A stretch of DNA of 64,000 nt from UBA1731 sp964567665 (GTDB taxonomy: Bacteria > Verrucomicrobiota > Kiritimatiellia > RFP12 > UBA1067): NCBI GenBank assembly GCA_964567665.1, contig CAZMNN010000008.1, positions 1-64,000 of the forward strand, read 5' to 3'. Below are positions 14,909 to 24,500 of this stretch, piece by piece. Numbering within the stretch: the stretch's first letter is position 1; every line of letters starts with the position of its first letter. The notes beneath the pieces are model-generated. The model was not told the origin of the DNA. It saw only the letters and a list, made by a program, of their open reading frames with translations, and made no database searches. The position numbers and the translations under genes are program-made.

Positions 14909-17062
14909 TCAAGGATCTGAAATGCCGACCTGTGCGTCAAACCGCTTTCCGCCGAACACGTACGGCAATCGCCGGACGGCACCTTGCGGATCGTGGAACT
15001 CAATCCGCACGGGAACGCCGCCGCGCACCTCGCAGTCGACCCAGACCCCTGCGGACGTCGGCAGACGGAACGCATAGTCCTTCCACACATTCGGAACGCC
15101 GGGCGCAACATGAAGCACTCCCCCTATCTCGGCGACAAGCATCTGCGCCAGCGCGTAGGCGCACATTCCGCTCGCCGTCGTGAACCAGGGATGGATGCGC
15201 AGCTGCGGCTCGTTGATCTCCCACGTCTCGCCGAACAGCCCCTGCGCGGAGGCCGCCTCGGAAAGCCAGCGGTACGGCTCATCCCTGTCTCCCAGCGCAA
15301 CCATGGACGCCACCATCTTTCCGGCGTACCACGGGCACACCTTGCTGCCCATCGGGTACATGTTCCCGGCAGACCGCCCCTTCTCCATGAAGCGCCGCGC
15401 CGCATTCACCTGACGGATGTCGTTGGTGCCGAGCACGGGGAACGGATAGAGGCCGCCCAGCGTCCCCACGCTCTCCTCACGGCAACCCTCGTACGCCACA
15501 TAGCGCAAACCGTCCTCCGAGACAGGAAGACCGCGCACAAGCCTGTCCGCCGCCGCACGGAAGTCCGCAGACTCTACCGCATTCGTCGCAAGGATGTCCG
15601 CAGCGTCAGCCGCCGCACGAAGCGCATAGATTGCGCCGCAGGTCGTCAGGAACGCCTTGTCACGCGACGGCCCAAGACGCTCCAGGTCTGTGCAGCGTCC
15701 GATGTGCGCCACGCCGCCGCCATCCTCGAATATCCAGTTGTTGCGGAAAAAGAGCGCGCAGTTGCGGATGACCGGATAGCCCCTCTCGGCGAGCCACTGT
15801 CCGTCGCGGGCGTACAGGTACTGCGTCCATGCGCTGCGAGCGATTGTGCCCATCGCGAAGATGTGGTCGAGCCAGAACCCAATGCTGGCCGTCTCGACGT
15901 CGCCATCCTCAAGCGACATCCACATCCACCGCGCACCGTATTTGCCGGGCTTCATGTAGTAGCCCTGACGCATCTGCGCCCAGTCCATCACGGAATGGCG
16001 CCAGTCCGGGCTGCGCTGCGCGACAGCGAAGTGTCCGGCGGCGACCAGCCCGTCGTGCATATACGTCTCGTCAAAGCCAAAGTACTTCCCCTGCCAATGG
16101 TGCGGAAATATCCCGACCGGGAATCCCCACCGCCCAGCGTTGCACCTGAGATGGTACTGCGCCACATCATACATCCGCTGGATGTCCGCATCCGGGACGC
16201 ACACGAACGACTCCGCGAAATAGCCTCGCCAAAGTTTGGCGTGTTCCGCAAAAAGTCCGTCAAAGCCGACCTTGCGCAGTTCGGCGCACAGGGCCTCCGC
16301 CCGGACGGACGGCGGTGCTTTCGCCATCTTCTCCTGACGCACCTCCGGAGAATCCCCCACATCCTCCAGTTCGAACGTGTCCGTGAACGCGATGAATCCG
16401 TCGACGGTCGTCGCCTCGTCCGGAGTCAGCACGAAGGAGCGCGGCAAAGCGCCGCCGTCTGCCGCCAACACGGACACGGTGAAGTCGATGACCCGATGCC
16501 CGTAGGTGCGGCCGACATAGCGGCGCACCGTCCCTTCATTCCGCCACTCTCCCGTCAACCTGTCGTGCGGCGCGATTTCGTAGCCGAGACCGCACTCAAT
16601 CCGGTGGCTTTTTCCGTCCGACGAACGGAACGTACGCCGTATGCCGATCACATTGCGCTGCTGCGCACAGAATATCCGCGTCTCGACGCGCACTCCAGGA
16701 TGCTCGCCCTCGCACACGACAACCGCGTTCGTCACGTCGAGCGTCTGCGACCACGAGCGCGGAAGCCCGGCATCACGCCCGTCGACGGACAATGTCGGCG
16801 AGAACCGCCCGAAGCCGAACAGCCTCGCCTCACGCGCCACGCTGCGGCGTCCCTGCCAGTAGACCTCCGTCGCGAGACGCCAATATTCGTTCGTGCCCTG
16901 TCCGCCCCACCAATCGACGAGCATGTTCAAGTCGCCGTTCGAGATCAGCGGCGGACAGTACCCGTCAGGCGGAAGCCCTCCTGCATCCCGCACCGTCGCG
17001 GCAGTCGCCGCAACGGCGACGCAACCGCAGAACACACCCGCGAACAACCTCAAGTCCATCAT
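14909..17062 (-). CDS. Exported (alpha/alpha)6-barrel glycosidase, GH65/GH95-like
   Basis: A 717-aa protein starting at ATG 17062 behind AGGAGTGCA, with a signal peptide ending near VAATAA. An N-terminal beta-sandwich (residues about 25-290) precedes an alpha/alpha barrel containing FPHHWQGKYFGFDETYMHDG, WMWMSLEDGDVETASIGFWL and TWEINEPQLRIHPWFTT. It closes with a small beta domain. The layout is that of clan GH-L relatives (GH65, GH15) and GH95, probably with Glu/Asp in FGFDETYMHDG as a catalytic acid candidate. The precise family and sugar are not certain. It is unlike the GH95 at 26-28 kb in sequence. Confidence 0.7.
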   Translation of the reverse strand: MMDLRLFAGVFCGCVAVAATAATVRDAGGLPPDGYCPPLISNGDLNMLVDWWGGQGTNEYWRLATEVYWQGRRSVAREARLFGFGRFSPTLSVDGRDAGLPRSWSQTLDVTNAVVVCEGEHPGVRVETRIFCAQQRNVIGIRRTFRSSDGKSHRIECGLGYEIAPHDRLTGEWRNEGTVRRYVGRTYGHRVIDFTVSVLAADGGALPRSFVLTPDEATTVDGFIAFTDTFELEDVGDSPEVRQEKMAKAPPSVRAEALCAELRKVGFDGLFAEHAKLWRGYFAESFVCVPDADIQRMYDVAQYHLRCNAGRWGFPVGIFPHHWQGKYFGFDETYMHDGLVAAGHFAVAQRSPDWRHSVMDWAQMRQGYYMKPGKYGARWMWMSLEDGDVETASIGFWLDHIFAMGTIARSAWTQYLYARDGQWLAERGYPVIRNCALFFRNNWIFEDGGGVAHIGRCTDLERLGPSRDKAFLTTCGAIYALRAAADAADILATNAVESADFRAAADRLVRGLPVSEDGLRYVAYEGCREESVGTLGGLYPFPVLGTNDIRQVNAARRFMEKGRSAGNMYPMGSKVCPWYAGKMVASMVALGDRDEPYRWLSEAASAQGLFGETWEINEPQLRIHPWFTTASGMCAYALAQMLVAEIGGVLHVAPGVPNVWKDYAFRLPTSAGVWVDCEVRGGVPVRIEFHDPQGAVRRLPYVFGGKRFDAQVGISDP

Positions 17063-17159
17063 TGCACTCCTGTAGGTATTTCTCCGCCCGAACATGCCGC
17101 CCATCCAGAGCGCGGCCAATATCCGCTAAACTTTCCGTTTGCGTTCAGTCACGCGCCGG

Positions 17160-17168
17160 ATTATACCA
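17160..17168 (-). promoter_or_regulatory. Extended -10 promoter upstream of the GH65-like gene
   Basis: TGGTATAAT on the minus strand, about 97 nt upstream of ATG 17062, in the gap between two exported glycosidase genes. Confidence 0.5.
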
Positions 17169-17224
17169 CAGGTGTGCCGCACCGCAATGCCGTCTTGCCT
17201 GAAAGCGCAGATGACAGTATCCAG

Positions 17225-20050
17225 CTACTCGAAAAGGATGCAGAGCGATTCACGCGGCGGCAGACGCACATCGCATCTGCCCGAAGAGAAGTCGAACGTC
17301 CGTCCGTTGAAGATGTCCTTGCCGGACGACGCAAGCCCCTTGACGGAAACAGTCTCAGACACTTCCGCATCCGTGTCGTTGAGAAGCATGAGAAGTCTGC
17401 GTCCGTTCCCGGAGAACAGCGCATACAGGAAGCGCGGATTGGGTGAGGAGACGGAAACCGGGCAGCCGGAATTGTAGTACGCGGAATGGGTGCGCGACGG
17501 GCCGAACTTGCGCAATACGATATCCGGGCGCTCCCACTGGTCTGCGCCGCGCCCCTGCGGCGTCACCTCAAGGTCGTGTATCTTGAAATAGACCGTCGCG
17601 TGGCGGTTCACGCGGTCGTTCTCCGGCGAATGGGGGTCGTACGAGGCAAGCCTCTCCGGCGCATACATCGACATGGCGCGGTCGATCTGCGGAAGCATGT
17701 CTATCACGACCTCGCTTGAACGCGACGCATATTGGATCTGCATCATCTCCGGATTGAGCACATCGTAGTAGCTCATCGTGCCGCGAATGAAGCGGTCGTA
17801 CGTCTCGCCCATCCAAAGGCGGTCGAAGAACACGTCCGCAGGCGTACGCTGATACTGGAGGTGTCCGAGCATCGCGCCATCGGGATTCTTCCTCTTCAGT
17901 TCGCGGTAGACGCGCTTGTGGAACTCGCGGCAGCGGCGAAGCGTTCCGTCATGCTGCACACGTCCGAACGCATCCTTCCAGGTGCAGCCGTGCACCCGGT
18001 TGTTGCACCCCTTCGACGGAGCGGCCAGATCGAAGTAGAGATCCATCACGCCGAAATCGGGATTGTTCAGGAACCAGCAGGTCGTCCACAGCTTGTGGTC
18101 GAAGAAGCTCTTCGAGTTCAGGCATCCAGTCACCCACACGCCGTGGTCACGATCCGCCCTGCTCTTGAACATTACCTCCTCGGCAAAGAACGCCGGATCG
18201 CCATAGTCGTTCCAGTCCTGCCCCAGCCAGCCCCACCAGGGCTGAACCGGCGAATTGACCCTTGAGCCGTTGTAGAAGAACACACGCTTGCCCTTCTTCT
18301 GAATGTCCTGATACCTCTTGAGCTTCTCCATGTCAACGAATTCCGGCAGCTTCACGTCGAAGAACCTCGCCATCGTGCCTGTCCAGGTCACGAGTTCACT
18401 GCGCGGCTGAAGGGCGAACGCCTTGTTCTTCGGCTTCACCGGCGTCGGCTGGAGATAGAAGCCGAAGGTGCGTCTGCCGGAATCGCCGCAAGGCACATCG
18501 ACAACCTGCATCGACAGCTCGGCGACGTTTGCGTCAGCCCTGAAGCGCACCCCTTCGGCGAGATTGCGGCAGTTCCATCCGCGTACGCTCTCAATGCCGC
18601 CCATCAGGCCGACCGCAGCCCCCATCCACCACCACGGACGCTCCACCGGGCTGTATGCGACATTCGCGGAGACACCCCTCGGCAGGGCAAGCTTCTTCAT
18701 CGGATCGGAGCAGTCGTCAAAGCCGACCACCCTGTCGCGCCGCACAGGCACCCGCACCGTGAGCGTATTCTTCGGCGGTGCGCAGGTGACATCAAACCAC
18801 ATGTATCCGTCGAACTCAACGTGCGCCACCGCCGTGACATCCACACCTTGCGCCTTGAGCAGATAATCGGCGGACGCCGCCTTCCGCGAGACGCTGACAA
18901 CCTTGAAATCAAGCGTACAGCCATCGAAATCCACCGCGACGGGCGATGCGAGCAGCTCCTCTCCGCCGGATGTGACGGATCGCACAAGCCCCTTTCCGCC
19001 GAACTCGACCCTGCGGTTCCACACGGAGAAGCCGCCGTCACCGAACTTCGGCGCAGTCCACGGCGGCGGAACGGTGTCGTCAGCGCCGTAGTCCGTGCCG
19101 TCCCAGATGCACTTGCCGTCCGGTTTCGCGTAGTAGGCGTAATCGGAATGTATCACCTTTCCGCTGTCCGCATCCTTCACGCTGTAAAGCATCTTGAACG
19201 TGCCGGGCCTCAGAGCCGTCACGTCGAACGGAATGTCGAACATCCCTGTTTTACATTCGAGCCGCTTCACTGCGGAGAACCCCGCGTCGTCGCCGGTGAA
19301 GAGATCCTGCATCCGTATCGCAAGGTCAAATCTCTCATCGGGAGACACCCACTGATCCACGCGCATGACGAGGGTCATCTTTTCGGGGTCGGAGAAGACC
19401 GTGCGGTAGGCGAACTTCACCGCCGGGTCATGGAACGGATAGAACGCCATGAAAAGAACCGTCCCGTCGGCGTCGAACACGTTGAAGATGTGGTTGCCGG
19501 AATCAGGCGCCGGGCCGTTGATGCGAGCTTCAACCGTTTCGCCCGCCTTGACCTTGATTATCTTGTCGCGGATGAAACGCGGCGAACGCGCACCGACGGC
19601 GTTTGAGAATACGCGCACCGAACCGGCCCTCTTCGCGGAGATGGAAACAGGCAGGTCTATCGTTCTGTTTCCCAAAATGCCGAAATCAGGAACACGGTAT
19701 GCCGCCGCATCCTCGTCAAGCACGATGTCAAGACGCATCGTCTTCCCGTTGTCCGCAACCATGTCCACCGAAAACGAAGCGCCGTCCTTCGGCTCTACGC
19801 CAAGCGTCTTGAACCTGAAGACGCGGCTTCCGACATGAAGCGCATCGTCATCCCACCAGCAGGCGACAGGCTTGCCCGGCTCGCAGAGCGGAAAGACCGC
19901 GCTTGGACGGTCTGCGTCACCTCTCGCAAGCGCACACTGGATGCGGGAGTTGTTCTGCGAGGGGACGGCAGGCCAGCCTGGACGTGTGTTCCAGGCGAAA
20001 AGCGACGTGTACGCAAATAACGAAACGGCAAGCAGACTCAATCTGTTCAT
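17225..20050 (-). CDS. Exported DUF6067/GH123-like glycoside hydrolase
   Basis: A 941-aa protein with a signal peptide (MNRLSLLAVSLFAYTSLFAW). Beta-sandwich domains fill roughly the first half. A TIM-barrel-like region follows, with KKGKRVFFYNGSRVNSPVQP, FGVMDLYFDLAAPSKGCNNR and MSYYDVLNPEMMQIQYAS, then a C-terminal beta domain. The organisation resembles the GH123-related DUF6067 group and shares style with the gene at 31022-34648, though the two are divergent. The start overlaps the SGNH gene stop by 4 bp (ATGA), so it is the third gene of an operon headed by the giant beta-strand protein at 21527-25804. The substrate is unknown. Confidence 0.65.
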   Translation of the reverse strand: MNRLSLLAVSLFAYTSLFAWNTRPGWPAVPSQNNSRIQCALARGDADRPSAVFPLCEPGKPVACWWDDDALHVGSRVFRFKTLGVEPKDGASFSVDMVADNGKTMRLDIVLDEDAAAYRVPDFGILGNRTIDLPVSISAKRAGSVRVFSNAVGARSPRFIRDKIIKVKAGETVEARINGPAPDSGNHIFNVFDADGTVLFMAFYPFHDPAVKFAYRTVFSDPEKMTLVMRVDQWVSPDERFDLAIRMQDLFTGDDAGFSAVKRLECKTGMFDIPFDVTALRPGTFKMLYSVKDADSGKVIHSDYAYYAKPDGKCIWDGTDYGADDTVPPPWTAPKFGDGGFSVWNRRVEFGGKGLVRSVTSGGEELLASPVAVDFDGCTLDFKVVSVSRKAASADYLLKAQGVDVTAVAHVEFDGYMWFDVTCAPPKNTLTVRVPVRRDRVVGFDDCSDPMKKLALPRGVSANVAYSPVERPWWWMGAAVGLMGGIESVRGWNCRNLAEGVRFRADANVAELSMQVVDVPCGDSGRRTFGFYLQPTPVKPKNKAFALQPRSELVTWTGTMARFFDVKLPEFVDMEKLKRYQDIQKKGKRVFFYNGSRVNSPVQPWWGWLGQDWNDYGDPAFFAEEVMFKSRADRDHGVWVTGCLNSKSFFDHKLWTTCWFLNNPDFGVMDLYFDLAAPSKGCNNRVHGCTWKDAFGRVQHDGTLRRCREFHKRVYRELKRKNPDGAMLGHLQYQRTPADVFFDRLWMGETYDRFIRGTMSYYDVLNPEMMQIQYASRSSEVVIDMLPQIDRAMSMYAPERLASYDPHSPENDRVNRHATVYFKIHDLEVTPQGRGADQWERPDIVLRKFGPSRTHSAYYNSGCPVSVSSPNPRFLYALFSGNGRRLLMLLNDTDAEVSETVSVKGLASSGKDIFNGRTFDFSSGRCDVRLPPRESLCILFE

Positions 20051-21507
20051 TTTCCGATCACCTTCCTGAACTCAGGCTCCATGCACTCTCGCCAGATGGC
20101 GTACCCCTTCTCTGTGGGATGGATGTAGTCGCCCATCAGCGACTTCGGGATTTTGCCGTCCACAAGGAACCTATCGTACATATCCACATAGACAACGTTC
20201 CTGCCGTCGGCAAGCGAACGCAGCTTCTCGCCGGAGATGCGGTTGCGTCCGTCCGCCCCGCCGTCCTTTGCAGGATCGCCGTCCGCCGTGCCGACCGCAC
20301 GGGGGAGATAGCCCATGAGAAAGACCTTGGCCTGCGGCTGCTTCTCGCGCAGGACGTCAAGGCAGGCCCTCACTCCATCGACCGTGTGTTCCGGGTTGTA
20401 TCCGCCGATACCGTTGTTGTTCGTGCCAATCATGAGCATGGCAGCCTTCGCCCGGTAGCCGTCAAGCTCTCCATGCCGAAAACGCCACAGCAGGTTCTGC
20501 GTCTGATCTCCGCCATAACCGAGGTTCAGGATTGAGTAGCGGTTCGTGAGCGCGGCGTACTCCTTTCCGCCGTAGTCCTCCCAGAAGTGCGTGATGGAGT
20601 CGCCCGCGAACACGATGTCGATCTTTCCCTTTCTGTCGCGGACGGCCATGCGGTTGCGCATGAACCTGTCGCCCCACCAGTCCGCCCCCCGCCAGCTCGG
20701 CTGGGCGATGCGCGTCACGGCTCGCGTCGCCTCCGTCTTTCCGTCATGGAACGCCTCGCGGCAGAGGCTTGACGGATATGCGGAGGCAAGAGGCATCGGC
20801 TCTCCCCTCATTATCGCGTTCACATAGGGCAGCACCGCCGCCGTCCAGATGCGGTAGCCCTCCTCGCGCATATGATGGAAGTCCGGCATGATCGCCGCCG
20901 GCAGTGTGCCGTCGGCAAAAAGAAGCCGATCCGAGAAGTCGCACCACACGACCTTCCGCCCGTCCGCATACTTCTGCAGTTCGCGGTTCACGACCGCATT
21001 GCGGACGCGCATCGGATTGTCAGGACGCTCCCCGCGTGGCAGAATCGCGCACAGCACCGTGACGGCGTCCGGCTGCTTTGCGCGGATGACCTCAAGGATC
21101 CGCTTCACGCCGATGATTGTGTCTCCGGCCGGATCGTTGCGGTATCCGGTGTTGTTCGTCCCGATCGAGAGGATTATCGCCCTGGCGTCGTAGCCGTCAA
21201 GCTCTCCGCCCTCGGTGATGCGCCAAAGCAGGTTCTCCGTGCGGTCGCCGGAGAATCCGAGGTTGAGAGCCTTGTGCGGTTCGCCCGCCCAATAGCAGTC
21301 CCAAACCGGCCGGCCCATCCCGCTGCCGCCCATTTCGAAGAAGTGCGCCGATGAGTCGCCGAGGAACACGACCTTGGAGCCGCCGGCCTCAACGAGCTTT
21401 TTCTTGTCCGCCAGCCGCTTCGACCACCAGTTCCCCGCATCTGTCATCTGCGGCATCGGCGAAACCGAAAGCGCCGCCGCGAACAGCACCGCAAACATCG
21501 ACGTCAT
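20047..21507 (-). CDS. Exported protein with two tandem SGNH/GDSL hydrolase domains
   Basis: A 486-aa protein with a signal peptide (MTSMFAVLFAAALSVSPMPQ) and two complete SGNH esterase domains. Domain 1 (about 25-235) has FLGDSSAHFFE, NLGFSGDRTENLLWR, SIGTNNTG and PDFHHMREEGY. Domain 2 (about 275-485) has FAGDSITHFWE, NLGYGGDQTQNLLWR, MIGTNNNG and GDYIHPTEKGY. Catalytic Ser, Gly, Asn and the Asp-His pair are present in both, so both may be active carbohydrate deacetylases/esterases. It starts 19 nt after the giant beta-strand protein's stop with a GGGAGG site, and overlaps the next gene by 4 bp. Confidence 0.88.
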   Translation of the reverse strand: MTSMFAVLFAAALSVSPMPQMTDAGNWWSKRLADKKKLVEAGGSKVVFLGDSSAHFFEMGGSGMGRPVWDCYWAGEPHKALNLGFSGDRTENLLWRITEGGELDGYDARAIILSIGTNNTGYRNDPAGDTIIGVKRILEVIRAKQPDAVTVLCAILPRGERPDNPMRVRNAVVNRELQKYADGRKVVWCDFSDRLLFADGTLPAAIMPDFHHMREEGYRIWTAAVLPYVNAIMRGEPMPLASAYPSSLCREAFHDGKTEATRAVTRIAQPSWRGADWWGDRFMRNRMAVRDRKGKIDIVFAGDSITHFWEDYGGKEYAALTNRYSILNLGYGGDQTQNLLWRFRHGELDGYRAKAAMLMIGTNNNGIGGYNPEHTVDGVRACLDVLREKQPQAKVFLMGYLPRAVGTADGDPAKDGGADGRNRISGEKLRSLADGRNVVYVDMYDRFLVDGKIPKSLMGDYIHPTEKGYAIWRECMEPEFRKVIGK

Positions 21508-21526
21508 GTGCGCACCTCCCGGATGC

Positions 21527-24500
21527 TCAGCGTATGCTGATGACCATGCTGCGGTAGTACGGCGTCATGTACACAACGCCGTCATGCGCCTCGAATTTGC
21601 CGCCAAGTTCGCGGATGCCGAGGTTGACGGCTTTCCAGCGAGAGACGTCTGGCGCCGCGCCCTCGTATCTGGCGACGGCGACAGCCTTGTACGGACGCTC
21701 AAGCGGTTCGCTGCCGACGCCGCGCCCTGCGTCCACCCTGAACGATCCCGTCACCGCCACATCGGAAAGCGTAGGAATCGCCCCCGGAACGGTGCCGTCG
21801 GCTGCGACAGACACGGAAAGGCCGCCGTTCGCGATTGTGCCGTTCATGACAGTGCCGCTTCCGCCGACCCGCACGGGCAGCGAGTTGCCGTCGAGATCGA
21901 CAGCGCCTTCATCAATGCGCGTCACTCCGGTGTAGCCGACAGACGTCGGGCCGAGCGCCAGCGTGCCAGCGCCCTGCTTGACCAATCCGCCAGGGCCGGT
22001 GACGGGACGGTTCATCGTCCATGTGGCATCAGCCGGAACGTCAAGCACAAGGCCGACGTTCGTGACCGCGATGACGATCTTCTCCGGCATCTCGCACTCG
22101 AACGTGAAATCGCCGGACTTCGCCGGAATCCACTTCGAGTCATCAAACGTGATACGCAACGGATTTTCAGCCGTTAACGCCGCATTCGTCCTTATCTCGC
22201 TGCACCTGAACTCCGAACCGTTAAGGAACTTCGCGTCTATCCATGCGGTTGCAATCTGCGACTCCCAATATATCTTCGTGGAATCAAGGTCTTCGTTCGC
22301 CGCAAGTATGGAGTTGTCAAACGTCATCTTCGCAGGACGGTAAAGCGAAATGCCGGCGCTGCCCGCCAAAAGTCTGGAGCCGCCAAATATCTCATATTCC
22401 GTCGCAGCCACGTTCTCACCTGAACGGTTGGGCTGGACGATGTATGTCGCCATGAGCGTCGAGCGGTCTGCCACCTTCACCTTCGTGACGAGGTCGCTTC
22501 TGCGGTTGAACCGGTTGACCATGAGCGTGTCCACCTTGGCGTACGCACCATTGGTGACGAAAAGGTACGGATCGGTGACGAACGAGCTGGCTGTGCTGCC
22601 GCCGGGCGCGATGACGAAATGTCTTGACCCCTCATGAAAATCCACCGAGCAGTTGTCGATTACCAGTCCGGGCTGCACCGAACCGTTGAGTGTGGGATGT
22701 CCGACCGTGACCACGCCCTTGATGCGTGCTGCCGCATTGTCGCCCTTGCCGCGCAGCACCATTTCGCCGTCGGTGACGTTGAAGCATCCATACGAGGCAT
22801 TCGTCGGCATCATGCCGTTTTGCTCGTCAAACACAAGCGGATGTATCTGCGATTCATACCACGGCCACGCGGCAGGGCCCCACGGCGCATAGCCATCGCC
22901 GGACACAAGCGTCTGCGAGCCCTCAATTTCCCAGACGAGACGCCCGGAGCCACGCTTGATGAACGAACCTGCCGTCGCTTTCGGGGCAGGCATCGTGACG
23001 TCGCCGCCAACCACCTTCATTATCACGCCATTCGTCTTGGTTGTCGCGTTTATCTCAAGCGGTGCGTAAAGCGTCTTGTCGCCATCGCCAATGAACTCAA
23101 GCGTTCCGTCGCGCAGCATTCCCGGCTTGACGCTTCCGTCCTTCCCTACGCCAAGGGCATCGACAAGCGCAACCGCGATCTTGCCGCCTCTAAGCTCCCA
23201 TCCAAGCACAAAGAGGTTGTCTTCATTCGCGAGCGTGAGCGCACCGTCCCCGTTCTTGACGAGACGGCCACGCTTCAGCGTTCCGGAAAGCGTAAGATCG
23301 GCATCCTTCGCGACATTGACTGAGAATATGTCCGATGCACCGTTTTCGTAACTGGATGAGCGCGTCTCCGTTCCCGACGCGAGGTTGATCTCGGTAATGC
23401 CGGCTTCGCGTACTTCATACTTGAGTTCATACCCGCCGCTCCCGTCCTCGGACTGCGAAAGCGTAAGCGCCATGCCATCGTCAAGCCCCGACATCACGAC
23501 CGCCTTGCTCCATTTCTCAAGCTGCTCCGAGGTCAACGGCTTGGAGAGCTTCAGCACAGAGCCAATGTCGCCGATCGACGCTCCGCCGGTAAACGCGAGG
23601 TACACATCGCCGAAATCGCAGTCGCCGGTCACGGTGATTGGCTTGGACGAATCGATCTTCAGGGTGCCGCCGTTGAGGACGAGGTTTTCGACCGTCCGCC
23701 CAGTGATGTCCACCGTTCCGCCATGAACCTCAACATACGAAAGTTCGCTCAGGTCGCCCGTCAGCGTCTTCACGCCGTCTCCGGTGAGGATGAGCCGTCC
23801 AAAGCCAGCGGCGTCCGCCTTGTCCGAAAACGACTGGGCTATCGTTATGTTGTAGCCTGCCGAATCGACCGTAAGCCCCTTTTCGCCGAGACGCGCTTCG
23901 CCAAGCCCGTACATCTGGTAGGTGTTCGACTCGACGGCCTCAAGCGTACCGCCGTTCGCCTCGAATGCAGACTTTCCGACATTACCCCAGATCTGATGGC
24001 ACTTCACAATGCCGCCGTTGAAAATCAGACGACCGGAACGGTTCGTATGCTCCGAAATCGATATTCCGTATCCACGCTGTCTTGACGTGATGTCAAGTGT
24101 ACCGCCGGTTATGCGGATTGTGTCCTCCACAGAACCGTCCGTGCCCGCATCATACGATGAACCAGTGCGCAGATGATTGAGAGACACGGTGCCGCCGGAG
24201 AGGTTGAATTCGCCATTCCCATAAACTCCAACATTGAAGGGCGTATGGTGCGTAGCAGTCAGTTCACCGCCACTGAAATTGAAGATGCCGTAGCGGTTTG
24301 CCGGATAGCCAACATGGATTACGCCTGTGCTTCCGTTAAAGTCGAACCTTCCGCTCGTCACGTTCACCGTAGCCGTCGCAGCCAAAGACGAGACGCTTTC
24401 CCATCCGCCTATGAACATCTGTCCTTCAAAACGGGCATACGTGTTGTCGAAATCAAGAACCGCACCGCCCTGATAGCCCGATACAAAGATATGTCTGTTA

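Noticed and set aside
14984..17446. Open frame of 820 codons on the plus strand opposite the GH65-like gene
   Set aside because: Same shadow character; the minus-strand product has a signal peptide and glycosidase motifs.
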